64,000 nucleotides of DNA from Burkholderiales bacterium (lineage in GTDB: Bacteria > Pseudomonadota > Gammaproteobacteria > Burkholderiales > Burkholderiaceae_B), in NCBI GenBank assembly GCA_021299735.1, contig JAJTEM010000013.1:1-64000 (forward strand). The letters are read 5' to 3'. The translations under genes were made by a program, and so were the position numbers. Shown here piece after piece: positions 50,659 to 60,431 of this stretch (positions are counted from its first letter, which is position 1; each line of letters opens with the position of its first letter). The notes under the pieces were generated by a model. It did not search any database and was not told the origin of the DNA. It saw nothing but the letters and a program-made list of their open reading frames with translations.

Positions 50659-52950
50659 TCACCGATTTAAAAAGCCTTTGAGCGCGTCCCTTACTTTGTC
50701 CTCAGCCTTGCCTTTCAATTCCTGTTTTTTCTCGTCAATTTTGGGTTGCAGTTTGGCCTTGGCGGCCTCCTTGGCCAGATCTTTGAACTGCAGCTCCCAC
50801 TGCACGGCACTGAAAGGACCATACAAGCGAACAGGCACAGTCACCCCGTTCAAACCGGAATCAAGAGTTTTTCCACCCTGGCCGGTGCTGGTGGCCACCA
50901 CAGAGGCTCTGGCCAGGTAATCCAGTGAATTACTCACTAAATTAACCTGCCCTGCACCACCAATTCGAAACAATGGTGCCATCACATTCAAATCGCTTGA
51001 ATTGGCGACACCTTTGGCAATGTCGAAACTAACGGAAAGGGAACTGAAATCGGTTTTTTGCGCAGTATCGGTTTTTTGGGTGGAATTGCTGCCACTACTC
51101 AACAGTGATTTTGCATTTCTGAGTTTCTCGGCCAAATTGATGCCCTTGATGGCACCATCTTGAAGGCTTACCGAGACCTTTCCGTTCAAAGCCGCTTTCA
51201 TCTGGTTCACAGTGTTGCCCGTTGTTCGAATATTAATCCCCACATTGCCTTTGCCCTCAACCATGTCTTTGTCGAGCAAAGCCTTGATCACCGGCTGAAT
51301 TTGCACGCCGGTCATATTCTGGTTCACGGTCACGGTTTGGGTGTTCGCATCGGCAGTAATCACACCAGCGGTTGAACCACCGTACAACCTTGCATCAAGC
51401 GGGGAAATGGTCAGCTTGCCGCCTCGCGCAACAGCCTGCGTTCTCAGTTGCTGTACCTGAATATTTGACACCTTCAACTCGCCAATTTTTGCAGTGACAT
51501 CAAGGTTCAGGTTACGCAACGGGCTTAAATTCACAGGCGTGTCTTTGGCGGTTTCAGCAGGTTTTTCAGCACTGCCAGCACCGTCCGTTTTCTTGAGCGG
51601 CAACAGTGCATCAATATCCAGCTTGTCAGCATTCAGCACTGCAGTAATTGCTGGTTTGCTGAAATTTTTCACAGCCGCCTTCAAATCAAAACTGGTGGCC
51701 TCGAATTTTGAATTCAAATCCAGTTCAGCAGTTTTTTCAGTGTTGTTCACTGCCAGGCGGCCCGCAAGGGGCATGCTTGCTTCCTTTTTGGGCAAAGCTG
51801 GGTCTTTCACATTCAGTTGGCCAGACAATGCCGCCAACTCAATAAACTGGCTTTTCGTGCTAAAGCTCGTTGGGCTGGCCAGCTTTAAATTCAAAGTGCG
51901 CTCACCCTCCACCAAATTCACGGTGGTGTTCAGGGCTGCAGTCACGGCCTCTTTCAAATTACCTTGCAAACCATTTAAATCGAGTGTGGCATTGATACTG
52001 CGCGTGGGCTGCTTCAGAGCGGCCTTTAAATTAATTGCTTCGCCACGCGCCACTGTGTCACTAAGCTCAAGCGAGGGTGAAGCCAGGCTGACATCGAAAG
52101 CACCCACATTAGGAAGCTGGCCTTTGGCCTTGGCATCCAGCGACTGCACCTTCACTTCCAGGGTATTGGGGTTCACATTCAAGGTGCTGGCCTGCACATT
52201 CACATCGGCTTGCTGCTTGTCAAGCTGTCCCAGCACGGCAAACTTCAGGTTCTCAAAATTTGCATACAGGTTTTCACCCAAGCCAAACTCAAGTCGAGTG
52301 TTCAGGTCGATATTCAAATCAGCTTGCGGCTTGTTGGCTTTCACATTGCCTTTCAAGGCAATGTCGGTGGGTGTACCTGGTTCAATTCGACCACTTTGTA
52401 TGGCAAAGCCGTTCAGCGAGGCCTGCAGGCCTGTTTGTTTGTCTGCATACGTGACATTGAGGTTTTCGAGCGCAATGGAATCTACTGAAAAATTCAATGC
52501 CTGCTCACTGGCTTGCGGCTCAGGCTCGGTTTGGGCTTGCTCTTTATTTTGTGGCTTACTCAAGTCGTCGAAATTAAACTTGCCATTGGCATTTTTAACC
52601 ACATTCACCGAGACACCGCTGGCTTGTACAGCATCCACAACCACTTCAGAACGCAGCAAAGGCAAAAAGGCCAGGGAAATACTCACTTTGTCTGCCTTCA
52701 AAAACTGATCGGTGCTTTGAAATTCAGACAGGGTAATGCCGTTTAAATCGGCACCAATTGAAGGAAACCACTTTAACTGCACGGGGCCAGTGAATGCCAA
52801 ATCACGCTGCTGCTTTTCCTTAACCACCGCGCTGGCTTTGTTCAACAAAGCCTGTTGGTCAATGGTGTTCACCAAAATTGCTGCGGTGGCTGCCAATACA
52901 ACAGGCACCCCAACCACAACACCTGCACCCCATGCAATTGCCTTTTTCAT
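50659..52950 (-). CDS. AsmA-family membrane-anchored protein
   Basis: An N-terminal membrane helix (GAGVVVGVPVVLAATAAILV) anchors a 760-residue periplasmic protein with the AsmA start (GPVQLKWFPSIGADLNGITL). The conserved C-terminal AsmA domain follows (DARLYGGSTAGVITADANTQ, IRTTGNTVNQMKAALNGKVS, FRIGGAGQVNLVSNSLDYLA). AsmA-like proteins are bridge-type lipid-transfer or outer-membrane-assembly factors. A strong AAGGAGG precedes its ATG, 11 bp after dnaQ. A charged Lys-rich tail (KLQPKIDEKKQELKGKAEDK) ends the protein. Confidence 0.9.
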   Translation of the reverse strand: MKKAIAWGAGVVVGVPVVLAATAAILVNTIDQQALLNKASAVVKEKQQRDLAFTGPVQLKWFPSIGADLNGITLSEFQSTDQFLKADKVSISLAFLPLLRSEVVVDAVQASGVSVNVVKNANGKFNFDDLSKPQNKEQAQTEPEPQASEQALNFSVDSIALENLNVTYADKQTGLQASLNGFAIQSGRIEPGTPTDIALKGNVKANKPQADLNIDLNTRLEFGLGENLYANFENLKFAVLGQLDKQQADVNVQASTLNVNPNTLEVKVQSLDAKAKGQLPNVGAFDVSLASPSLELSDTVARGEAINLKAALKQPTRSINATLDLNGLQGNLKEAVTAALNTTVNLVEGERTLNLKLASPTSFSTKSQFIELAALSGQLNVKDPALPKKEASMPLAGRLAVNNTEKTAELDLNSKFEATSFDLKAAVKNFSKPAITAVLNADKLDIDALLPLKKTDGAGSAEKPAETAKDTPVNLSPLRNLNLDVTAKIGELKVSNIQVQQLRTQAVARGGKLTISPLDARLYGGSTAGVITADANTQTVTVNQNMTGVQIQPVIKALLDKDMVEGKGNVGINIRTTGNTVNQMKAALNGKVSVSLQDGAIKGINLAEKLRNAKSLLSSGSNSTQKTDTAQKTDFSSLSVSFDIAKGVANSSDLNVMAPLFRIGGAGQVNLVSNSLDYLARASVVATSTGQGGKTLDSGLNGVTVPVRLYGPFSAVQWELQFKDLAKEAAKAKLQPKIDEKKQELKGKAEDKVRDALKGFLNR

Positions 52951-52961
52951 GGCAAACCTCC

Positions 52962-53684
52962 TTAAACGGCGGGTTCTTCGGTCGCTTGGCTAATTTTGCT
53001 CCACACGCTTGGCCCTTTGGCTGCCTTTTCTATATCGGCCAAATAAGCAAGGTGCAGTGCCAACTCTTCTTCGGTGGGCTCGGGCTCGGGTAAATTCAGC
53101 GCACTCAGTTTGATTCGCTCTACGCCATCGTCGTCATGCTGCGCGTTCAGATCGATCACCAGGCTGTCCTGCCCGCGGGTCATCGCCAAATATACTTCAG
53201 CCAGAATTTGCGAATCCAGCAGCGCGCCGTGTAACTGGCGATGCGCATTGTTCACACCCAAGCGGTCGCATAACGCGTCCAGGTTATTGCGCTTGCCTGG
53301 AAACATTTCACGCGCCATGCCCAAGGAATCAATCACGCCGTCCACGTAATCGCCCATCTTGCCCAAACCCAGGCGCTCCAGTTCTCCATCCAGAAATCCG
53401 ATATCGAATGATGCGTTGTGAATAATCAGCGTGCTGCCTTGCACAAAATCGAGGAAATCTTTTGCGATTTGCTTGAATTTGGGTTTATCAGCAAGCATTT
53501 CATCGGAAATACCGTGCACCTGGAAAGCACCCTCGTCCACTTCGCGCTCGGGATTAATATATTGGTGGAAGTGGCGGTCGGTCACTTGCCGTCCGTTTAC
53601 TTCTATACAACCAATTTCAATAATGCGGTGGCCCTGACGAACTTCCAGGCCGGTTGTTTCCGTATCCAGTACCACGTATCTCAT
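52962..53684 (-). CDS. dnaQ: DNA polymerase III epsilon subunit (3'-5' exonuclease)
   Basis: All DnaQ motifs are present: Exo[12 protein letters not shown] (Asp7, Glu9), Exo[15 protein letters not shown], and ExoIII epsilon with [15 protein letters not shown]. The C-terminal tail carries the alpha-subunit-binding region. It proofreads replication. Its ATG overlaps the rnhA stop (ATGA), the usual betaproteobacterial arrangement. Confidence 0.97.
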   Translation of the reverse strand: MRYVVLDTETTGLEVRQGHRIIEIGCIEVNGRQVTDRHFHQYINPEREVDEGAFQVHGISDEMLADKPKFKQIAKDFLDFVQGSTLIIHNASFDIGFLDGELERLGLGKMGDYVDGVIDSLGMAREMFPGKRNNLDALCDRLGVNNAHRQLHGALLDSQILAEVYLAMTRGQDSLVIDLNAQHDDDGVERIKLSALNLPEPEPTEEELALHLAYLADIEKAAKGPSVWSKISQATEEPAV

Positions 53685-54136
53685 TGTTTCATCGCCTTTT
53701 CTACACCAAGATTTGCCAACGCGTCGGCCTTCTCGTTGCCGGGGTTGCCTGAATGGCCTTTAACCCAATGCCAGCGCACCAAGTGACGCACGCTGGCTTC
53801 GTCCAGGATTTGCCACAAATCTGCATTTTTAACCGGTTTTTTGTCAGAGGTTTTCCAGCCATTCATTTTCCACTTTGGCATCCACTCCAATACTCCTTTA
53901 CGCACATACTGCGAATCGGTGTACACGTCGATGCTGCAACGTTTCTTCAAGGCATTCAAACCTTCAATCACAGCGGTCAGTTCCATGCGATTATTGGTGG
54001 TATTCAGTTCACCGCCGCACAGTTCTTTGGCATGTTCGCCAGATTGCAAGTACACCCCCCAACCACCCGGCCCAGGGTTGCCTTTACACGCCCCGTCTGC
54101 ATACATCACGACGTTGGCTATTCTCTGTTCTGTCAC
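53681..54136 (-). CDS. rnhA: Ribonuclease HI
   Basis: The 151-residue enzyme has the four acidic catalytic residues in order: [40 protein letters not shown] and NEKADALAN, plus the [16 protein letters not shown] handle. It degrades RNA in RNA-DNA hybrids. It starts 18 bp after the methyltransferase gene and overlaps dnaQ. Confidence 0.98.
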   Translation of the reverse strand: MTEQRIANVVMYADGACKGNPGPGGWGVYLQSGEHAKELCGGELNTTNNRMELTAVIEGLNALKKRCSIDVYTDSQYVRKGVLEWMPKWKMNGWKTSDKKPVKNADLWQILDEASVRHLVRWHWVKGHSGNPGNEKADALANLGVEKAMKQ

Positions 54137-54154
54137 TTTTTAATCCTGTTGACC

Positions 54155-54973
54155 TTATCCACGGTCGCCTATTGTAGGTGTTTTATTCAGCGCCTTATTG
54201 GCGACAGGTTTTAGTTGGCGTGCAGATACTTTTTTGTCTTTAAAGGCCGGGCCGATCAACCTCATGCCACGCACCCTTTTGACCGCACATACAAAATAAA
54301 CTGCCCCACACACTGGCCACCAGCGGTCTCCAGCATGTTCCATAAAACCCATTCGGCTTAAGCCACTCTCGGTAAACGCTGGAAAACGATAACAGCCAAA
54401 CCGGCCAAACTCGGGTTCGCAAGAAAGCAGCTTCAGCCAGTCTTTCAAGCGGCTTAAATGGATAGGCTCGCACCCTTCGGGCCATACAGGTGCCCAACGT
54501 TTCAAGGCCGCGTGCCGCAAGCCCCACAGCGACATCGGGTTAAAACCAGTAATAACTACCCTGCCCTCGGGCATCAACACGCGCTCAACCTCCCGCAGCA
54601 GCTGGTGTGGATCCTTAGAGAATTCAAGCACATGGGGCAGCACAATCATGTCCAACGACTGGCTTTCGAAAGGCAATTCTTCAAACTCGGCAAAACAATC
54701 GGGCGTGATCACTTCAACCCCATCGGGTTTACTGGCCACCAAGCCTTGCTGAACATATGCCTTGTGGGGTATGCGGCTTTCTTTAAGGCCATCTACCAGC
54801 CGTGTACCCAACTGCACGGCCCTGAAACCAAACAGGTCGGGCACCACTGAATCAATCCAGGCCTGCTCACGGCTTGTAAAGTAACGGCCGGCTGGCGTAT
54901 TCAACCAGGCATCGAGTGCTAACATTTGAGCCTGTTGTGCACTCAAGTCGTTCAGGGGTTCAGATGGAATCAT
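54155..54973 (-). CDS. Class I SAM-dependent methyltransferase-like protein
   Basis: The protein has the Methyltransf_11 core after a long N-terminal helix: ELPFESQSLDMIVLPHVLEF (motif II region), then HQLLREVERVLMPEGRVVIT and GFNPMSLWGLRHA. The glycine-rich motif I is poorly preserved (VQLGTRLVDGLK), so SAM binding may be unusual. Homologues lie beside rnhA and gloB in many Burkholderiales. The first ATG (54973) overlaps the divergent gloB start by 10 bp; an ATG at 54925 gives a shorter, also plausible protein. Confidence 0.85.
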   Translation of the reverse strand: MIPSEPLNDLSAQQAQMLALDAWLNTPAGRYFTSREQAWIDSVVPDLFGFRAVQLGTRLVDGLKESRIPHKAYVQQGLVASKPDGVEVITPDCFAEFEELPFESQSLDMIVLPHVLEFSKDPHQLLREVERVLMPEGRVVITGFNPMSLWGLRHAALKRWAPVWPEGCEPIHLSRLKDWLKLLSCEPEFGRFGCYRFPAFTESGLSRMGFMEHAGDRWWPVCGAVYFVCAVKRVRGMRLIGPAFKDKKVSARQLKPVANKALNKTPTIGDRG

Positions 54974-55737
54974 TCAAGTCTTCTCAAGTTTCGAATTGGT
55001 CGGTCTACGGCATCCCGGCCTTTCAGGACAATTACCTTTGGGCGATTGTTCATGAACCAAGCAAGGCCTGCATGGTGGTAGACCCGGGATGTAGCAAATC
55101 AGTTCAAGGTTTCCTGGATTCCAATGGTTACCATCTTAGCGGTATTTTGATCACCCATCACCACATGGACCACGTAGGTGGAATAGATGCCCTTTTAAGC
55201 AAGGCAGCAAAAGGCATTTCAGTTTACGGACCGGCCACCGGAAGGGTTGCGCAGGTGAACCGCCCTGTACGTGAGGGTGACACCGTGGATGTGCATTGCC
55301 TGGTAGCACAGGTTATTGAGGTTCCCGGCCACACGAGTGATCACTTAGCGTATGTGATTGAGTTGAAAGACACCATGAAAAGTGACGAGGTGTGGATGTT
55401 TCCTGGCGACACACTGTTTTCAGGTGGCTGTGGACGCCTGTTTGAAGGCACCCCTCAACAAATGTTCGAATCCCTTCAAAAACTCAATCAATTTCCGGCA
55501 AATACGCGTATTTTTTGCGCACACGAGTACACCGAATCCAATCTGCGATTCGCCAGAGCCTATTCACCCGACTCCAAAACCATTCAGGAAAGGGAAACTG
55601 AAGTGCGCAGAATTCGTGAACTAGGGGAAAGCACGATTCCGACAACTTTGAGGGAAGAAAGGCTCAGCAATTTATTTATTAACGCCAAAAATCCTCTTGA
55701 ATTTAAACAGATTAGAGAAGCAAAAGACAATTTCTGA
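54964..55737 (+). CDS. gloB: Hydroxyacylglutathione hydrolase (glyoxalase II)
   Basis: The chosen ATG at 54964 yields MESFKSSQVSNWSVYGIPAF, and the glyoxalase II start (IPAFQDNYLWAI) follows. The metal motif is THHHMDHVGG, with further ligands in VPGHTSDHLAYV, GDTLFSGGCGRLFEG and FCAHEYTESN. It cleaves S-D-lactoylglutathione. The C-terminal domain is shorter and less conserved than in E. coli GloB. Upstream in-frame codons to 54916 are unlikely because they lie within the divergent gene. Confidence 0.94.
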   Translation: MESFKSSQVSNWSVYGIPAFQDNYLWAIVHEPSKACMVVDPGCSKSVQGFLDSNGYHLSGILITHHHMDHVGGIDALLSKAAKGISVYGPATGRVAQVNRPVREGDTVDVHCLVAQVIEVPGHTSDHLAYVIELKDTMKSDEVWMFPGDTLFSGGCGRLFEGTPQQMFESLQKLNQFPANTRIFCAHEYTESNLRFARAYSPDSKTIQERETEVRRIRELGESTIPTTLREERLSNLFINAKNPLEFKQIREAKDNF

Positions 55738-55814
55738 ATGTGATGATTAGTTGACACGTTTGTTACAAACACATTTATTTGAATTAATTCAAGAGGTATC
55801 ACTCAGGTTGGGCA

Positions 55815-55837
55815 TGGGTCAACTCTAAATTGACCCA
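55815..55837 (+). other. Hairpin downstream of gloB
   Basis: TGGGTCAA (55815-55822) and TTGACCCA (55830-55837) form a perfect 8-bp stem with a 7-base loop. There is no T-run, so it could be a weak terminator, an mRNA stabiliser or an operator for mltD. Confidence 0.45.
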
Positions 55838-55900
55838 AACAGAGCTTCCAAATAGGATGCATGTTCTTTTTGCGATAGCCCTAACCGGCACCCAAGCTGT

Positions 55901-57148
55901 TTGAAACCCGACTCATTCAAAAATAGAATTACTCGATCCGCCAAGGTGGCCGTTACTGGTCCCATAACGGCAATCCTCAGCATTGTCGCAGGTTTAATTG
56001 CTGCCCCTGAATTGGTGTGGGCCACTACACTGAAAACCGAGACTGCATTAAACACTGACAACCAAGAAGTACAGCTGTTTGGGTTGGTTGATCCCAATCC
56101 GGGCCTTGAATTAAAAATGACAGGTCCGTTTGAATTGATTACCCTGGACTTTGCCGGAGAGCCAGACGATGTTTGGGCAAACATACGCAAGGGCTTTTCC
56201 ATGCCCGACCTGGACACCCAAGCAGTTAGGGTACGTGAGCGCGCCCTGCTAAAAAACAAGCGCTTGGTAAGAAACATGCTGCAGCGTTCCGAGCCCTTTA
56301 TTTACTTTATCGCCCAAGAATGCGCAAAACGAGGCATGCCCTCCGAACTCGCGCTACTGCCTTTCATCGAAAGCCAGTTCAACCCGCATGCACGCTCCCC
56401 CTCCGCAGCTGAAGGTTTGTGGCAATTCATTCCCAGCACGGGTCGCCAATTTGATTTGAAACAAAACAAATGGGTGGATGAACGCAGGGACTTAGTGGCT
56501 TCAACCCGTGCAGCGCTCGATTACCTGACCTACCTTTACGACATGCATGGCGACTGGCACCTGGCTTTGCTCTCATACAATTGGGGGGAAGGCTCTGTAC
56601 TCAAGGCAGTAAAAAAGGCACAGGATGCAGGCTTGCAACCCACGCTGGGTAATCTTGAGCTGCCACAAGAAACCAGGCATTACATTCCGAAACTTCAGGC
56701 ACTTAAAAACCTGATTCAAAGCCCGGAACGCTTTGACATGACACTGCCCGAAGTCCCCAACAAACCGTATTTCGCAGAAATCAAGCGAAACGGTGACATC
56801 GATCTTCGGGAAATAGCGCGGCTGGCAGGCGTTGAACTTGAAATAATTCGCAAACTGAATCCGGGTTTAAACCAGCCAGTTTTATACGCAGCTCACAGTA
56901 ACACGCTGCTGGTACCCATTGAGCACAGTGCAAAAATTCGGGCAAGCCTGAAAGAATACAAAACCCAAAAGGCACAACGCAGCTACACCGTGAAAAAGGG
57001 CGACACCTTGGGAGAAATAGCGCAACGCTTTGATGTCAGTGTGAAGGCCTTGCAGCGTTTAAACGGTCTTGGCAGCAAAAAGCTGATTAAACCCGGCATG
57101 AAATTAAGTATTCCCAACAATCTGGCGCCGGGTAGCCGGGAATCTTGA
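55901..57148 (+). CDS. mltD: Membrane-bound lytic transglycosylase D
   Basis: A signal/anchor (residues 22-43) precedes a soluble lytic transglycosylase domain. Its catalytic Glu is in LPFIESQFNPHARSPSA, with the motifs AEGLWQFIPSTGRQF, LVASTRAALDYLTYLYDMHG and LALLSYNWGEG. A degenerate LysM-like stretch follows (LREIARLAGVELEIIRKLNP), then a C-terminal LysM (YTVKKGDTLGEIAQRFDV) that binds peptidoglycan. It cleaves the glycan strand, leaving 1,6-anhydro ends. Convergent with the ABC operon, 9 bp apart. Confidence 0.96.
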   Translation: MKPDSFKNRITRSAKVAVTGPITAILSIVAGLIAAPELVWATTLKTETALNTDNQEVQLFGLVDPNPGLELKMTGPFELITLDFAGEPDDVWANIRKGFSMPDLDTQAVRVRERALLKNKRLVRNMLQRSEPFIYFIAQECAKRGMPSELALLPFIESQFNPHARSPSAAEGLWQFIPSTGRQFDLKQNKWVDERRDLVASTRAALDYLTYLYDMHGDWHLALLSYNWGEGSVLKAVKKAQDAGLQPTLGNLELPQETRHYIPKLQALKNLIQSPERFDMTLPEVPNKPYFAEIKRNGDIDLREIARLAGVELEIIRKLNPGLNQPVLYAAHSNTLLVPIEHSAKIRASLKEYKTQKAQRSYTVKKGDTLGEIAQRFDVSVKALQRLNGLGSKKLIKPGMKLSIPNNLAPGSRES

Positions 57149-57157
57149 CCCTCAAAA

Positions 57158-59014
57158 TTACAGCACCGGCGCTGCATCGATAAGCTGACGGGTGTAGGCA
57201 TGCTGCGGGTTGGCAAACAACTGTTCAGCCGAGCCGCGCTCAACTACTTCGCCATGCCTTAATACCACCACTTCATCGGCCAAGTATTGCACCACCGCCA
57301 GGTTGTGGGTAATGAACAGCATGGCCACACCTGTTTCATTCTGAAGGCGTTTCAGCAAATTCAATATTTGGGCTTGCACCGATACATCCAGGGCTGAAGT
57401 GGGTTCATCGCAAATCAAAATTTTGGGTTCAGACACCAAGGCACGTGCAATCGCAATGCGCTGGCGTTGCCCGCCGGAAAATTCGTGCGGGAAACGGGCC
57501 AAGGCCTCCTCGGGCATGCTGACCTGATCAATTACTTTCAACACACGAGCTTTTCGAGCGTCGGCATCAAGATCGGGGCGCAAGCTGAGCAACGGTTCTT
57601 CAAGAATTTCAGCAATTCGGTGGCGCGGGTTCAGCGAAGCAAAGGGGTCTTGAAAAACAAACTGAATTTTTGAACGCCAGCCATGCGGGCCGCGTTCTGC
57701 CCATTGTCGCAACGGCCTGCTGTCCATCAACACATCGCCGCCTACCTTTGCATTGCTGCCCAACAAGCCCAACAGGGCGCGAGCCGCAGTTGTTTTCCCA
57801 GAGCCCGATTCGCCCACCAAAGCCACCGTGCGGCCTTGTAGCAAAGTGATGTCGAGCTTGTTCAGCACAGGCTTGAATTGCTTGCGCAGCAAACCACCTT
57901 TCTCAGGATAAGCCACCGACAAAGACACTGTTTGCAGCACTACCTTGGGTGTCGTTCCTGAGCAATTGATGCTTGCAAAGTTGGGGGTATCAGTGCCGGG
58001 CTTTGTGAACGACAAATCGCCATGGTAAAAACAACGCACGCTGTGGGTTTGCGTGGCGTCGAGCAGCTCAGGTGTGCTTTGGCTACAATTTTCCTGCGCG
58101 TGAAGGCAACGCGCAGCGAAACGACAACCAGGTTTTGGATTCACCAATGAAGGCACTCGGCCTTCAAGCGCATACAATGCCTGCCCGCGCTGAGCCTGGC
58201 TGGGAAGCGATTTCACCAGCGCATGTGCATAAGGGTGTTTTGGTGCTGCAAAAAACTCGGCCGTGCTGGCTTTTTCAACCAACTGGCCTGCATACATCAA
58301 CCCCACGGTATCGGCCATTTGCTTCACGATTGCAAGGTCGTGCGTAATCAGCAGCATCGCCATGCCTTGCTCGCGCTGCAGGGTTTTTAGCAAATCAAGC
58401 ACTTGCGCCTGAATGGAAACATCCAGTGCAGTGGTAGGCTCATCGGCAATCAGCAAATCGGGGTTTACGCTCAAGGCCATGGCAATCATGACCCGCTGTT
58501 TTTGCCCGCCCGACATTTCGAATGGGTACTGTTGCAATCGCTTGGCTGGCTCGGGAATACCCACGCGGCCCAACCATTCCTCAGCCTCTTTCAAAGCCTG
58601 TGCCTTGGTGGCACCTGTGTGCAAACAAATAATTTCAGTGAGCTGGTCACCCACTGTCATCACTGGGTTCAGGCTAGTACCGGGTTCCTGAAAAATCATG
58701 GCGATGCGCTTGCCGCGCAAAGTGCGCATGACAGTTTCGCTAATGCGCAATACATCCGTGCTTTCCGTAGTGTTGCCCGCACGTTTACCTGAATGAGGTT
58801 CACTCAAGCTCACCCGCCCTGCCACAATGGCGCCGCTGTCGGGCAACAGGCGGGCAATGCTGAGCGCGGTCATCGATTTTCCACAACCTGATTCGCCCAC
58901 CAAGGCAAAAGTTTGGCTTTTTTCAATGGCCAATGAAATGTCATCAAGCGCATGCACCCAACCAGCCTCACTGGCCAGCCGCGTACTTAGTCCCTGGATG
59001 TTGAGCAAACTCAT
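57158..59014 (-). CDS. yejF: Dual-ATPase peptide ABC transporter subunit (YejF type)
   Basis: Two complete ABC cassettes are joined in 618 residues. Each has Walker A (GESGCGKSMTALS and GESGSGKTTAARA), a signature (SGGQKQRV, SGGQRQRI) and Walker B with DEPTTALD or DEPTSALD. Between them lies the Opp/Dpp C-terminal motif GCRFAARCLHAQENC. This is the YejF organisation for microcin C-like peptides or dipeptides. It is the last gene of the operon; its start is 4 bp after the permease stop. Confidence 0.94.
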   Translation of the reverse strand: MSLLNIQGLSTRLASEAGWVHALDDISLAIEKSQTFALVGESGCGKSMTALSIARLLPDSGAIVAGRVSLSEPHSGKRAGNTTESTDVLRISETVMRTLRGKRIAMIFQEPGTSLNPVMTVGDQLTEIICLHTGATKAQALKEAEEWLGRVGIPEPAKRLQQYPFEMSGGQKQRVMIAMALSVNPDLLIADEPTTALDVSIQAQVLDLLKTLQREQGMAMLLITHDLAIVKQMADTVGLMYAGQLVEKASTAEFFAAPKHPYAHALVKSLPSQAQRGQALYALEGRVPSLVNPKPGCRFAARCLHAQENCSQSTPELLDATQTHSVRCFYHGDLSFTKPGTDTPNFASINCSGTTPKVVLQTVSLSVAYPEKGGLLRKQFKPVLNKLDITLLQGRTVALVGESGSGKTTAARALLGLLGSNAKVGGDVLMDSRPLRQWAERGPHGWRSKIQFVFQDPFASLNPRHRIAEILEEPLLSLRPDLDADARKARVLKVIDQVSMPEEALARFPHEFSGGQRQRIAIARALVSEPKILICDEPTSALDVSVQAQILNLLKRLQNETGVAMLFITHNLAVVQYLADEVVVLRHGEVVERGSAEQLFANPQHAYTRQLIDAAPVL

Positions 59015-59018
59015 ACGC

Positions 59019-60416
59019 TTACACCCTTACCAAAGATTGTTTCAACTGGCGCGCACGTGGGTCAAACGCATCGCGCACGGCATCGGCAAACAAATTGGCC
59101 GACAACACCAACAACAACATGAACACGAAAGCTGCCGCCAGGCTCCACCACACCACGGGTTCGCGGCTTAATTCAAGGCGTGCGGCATTGATCATGGTGC
59201 CGTAACTGAAGGTGCTAGGGTCTACGCCAACGCCAACATAACTGAGCACCGCCTCTGCGAGCACCAGGCCTGAAAAATCCATCACCATGGCAATCAAAAT
59301 AAGGTGCATCAAATTCGGCAACAAATGCGAGAACAGAATTTTTGCGCTGGACACTCCGCTGGCCCGCGCAGCCAGAATGTAATCTTGCTCTCGCATTTTT
59401 AGTACTTCACCGCGAATCAAGCGGGCCAAACCGGTCCAGCTGGTGAGGCCTAAAATTGCACAAAGGAAAAACAGGCGAAGGTCTGCTTTTTCAACGGAGG
59501 ATGCAAAGGCCTCAGGATTGGCATCAAGCGCCACCTGCAACATCAACACAGTGGCTGCAATCAGCAACACAGACGGAATTGAATTCAAAGTGGTATAAAT
59601 GTACTGAATGACATCATCTACCCAGCCACGGAAATAACCCGCTGCCAAACCCATGGCAATGCCCACAGGCAAAGTAAGCAGCGTGGTAAGCAATCCAATC
59701 AACATGGCTGTGCGCAAGCCTTTCAAGGCAATGTACAGCACATCGACACCCACTTTGTCAGTGCCCAGCACATGGTAGGCTTCAGCCCACTTCCACACCA
59801 CACCACCCGCAATACACAACACAAACAGGGTCCACACCACTGCGTGGTAGGCGCCACTGCCGGTAAACACGGTAATGCTGTTTTGCTGCGCGGCATCGGC
59901 AATGGCCCTGCGAATAACCCACAAAGCGGCTAACAAAAACGCCCACAGCACTGAACCACCCAAAGCACCTTGGTAAGCGCGTTTGATCAGGTCTTGCCCC
60001 TTTAAGCTTTCATCGCTCAAATGCGCACCGCCAAACTTCAAGCGGGCATAATCGCGCACAGGTTTACCATTCACTTCCATGGTTTCCTTGCTCAAGGAAC
60101 GGGTGGCCAAGGGCGCGGAATACGACTTTTCACGCTCGTAGGCCAGCGGGCCCAAAGCCACGTCGAGCACAGAAATAATCGGACTGGCATAGCGGCTTTG
60201 TTGCTCGGTGTTCAGGCGAAGGTGAATGCTGTCAAGCAAGGTGATGACCACCGCCAACAACAACACCACCAAACTGGCGCTGGCAATTTTCGATTGAAAT
60301 ACCAAGCTCCAAGAGGCGCGTGAAAGCGGGCTTTTGATCACGCTGCGAGCATAGGCAAGCACGCCGAATACAAGTAACCAGATCAACACATCAGTCAGCA
60401 GCAAAGTGGGCATCAT
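59019..60416 (-). CDS. yejE: ABC transporter permease (YejE type)
   Basis: A DppC/OppC-family permease with the EAA-type loop (DYILAARASGVSSAKILFSH, LLPNL follows). Five to six core membrane helices lie in the C-terminal 300 residues. The first 160 residues contain two or three extra hydrophobic segments and a loop, making it longer (465 aa) than E. coli YejE. It should form the channel with the YejB-type permease encoded upstream. Confidence 0.93.
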   Translation of the reverse strand: MMPTLLLTDVLIWLLVFGVLAYARSVIKSPLSRASWSLVFQSKIASASLVVLLLAVVITLLDSIHLRLNTEQQSRYASPIISVLDVALGPLAYEREKSYSAPLATRSLSKETMEVNGKPVRDYARLKFGGAHLSDESLKGQDLIKRAYQGALGGSVLWAFLLAALWVIRRAIADAAQQNSITVFTGSGAYHAVVWTLFVLCIAGGVVWKWAEAYHVLGTDKVGVDVLYIALKGLRTAMLIGLLTTLLTLPVGIAMGLAAGYFRGWVDDVIQYIYTTLNSIPSVLLIAATVLMLQVALDANPEAFASSVEKADLRLFFLCAILGLTSWTGLARLIRGEVLKMREQDYILAARASGVSSAKILFSHLLPNLMHLILIAMVMDFSGLVLAEAVLSYVGVGVDPSTFSYGTMINAARLELSREPVVWWSLAAAFVFMLLLVLSANLFADAVRDAFDPRARQLKQSLVRV

Positions 60417-60431
60417 GAACCTATGCTCCCT

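Noticed and set aside
51494-52708. 404-codon plus-strand frame across the AsmA-family gene
   Set aside because: Antisense shadow; Ser/Phe/Ala-rich low-complexity translation and no recognisable domain.
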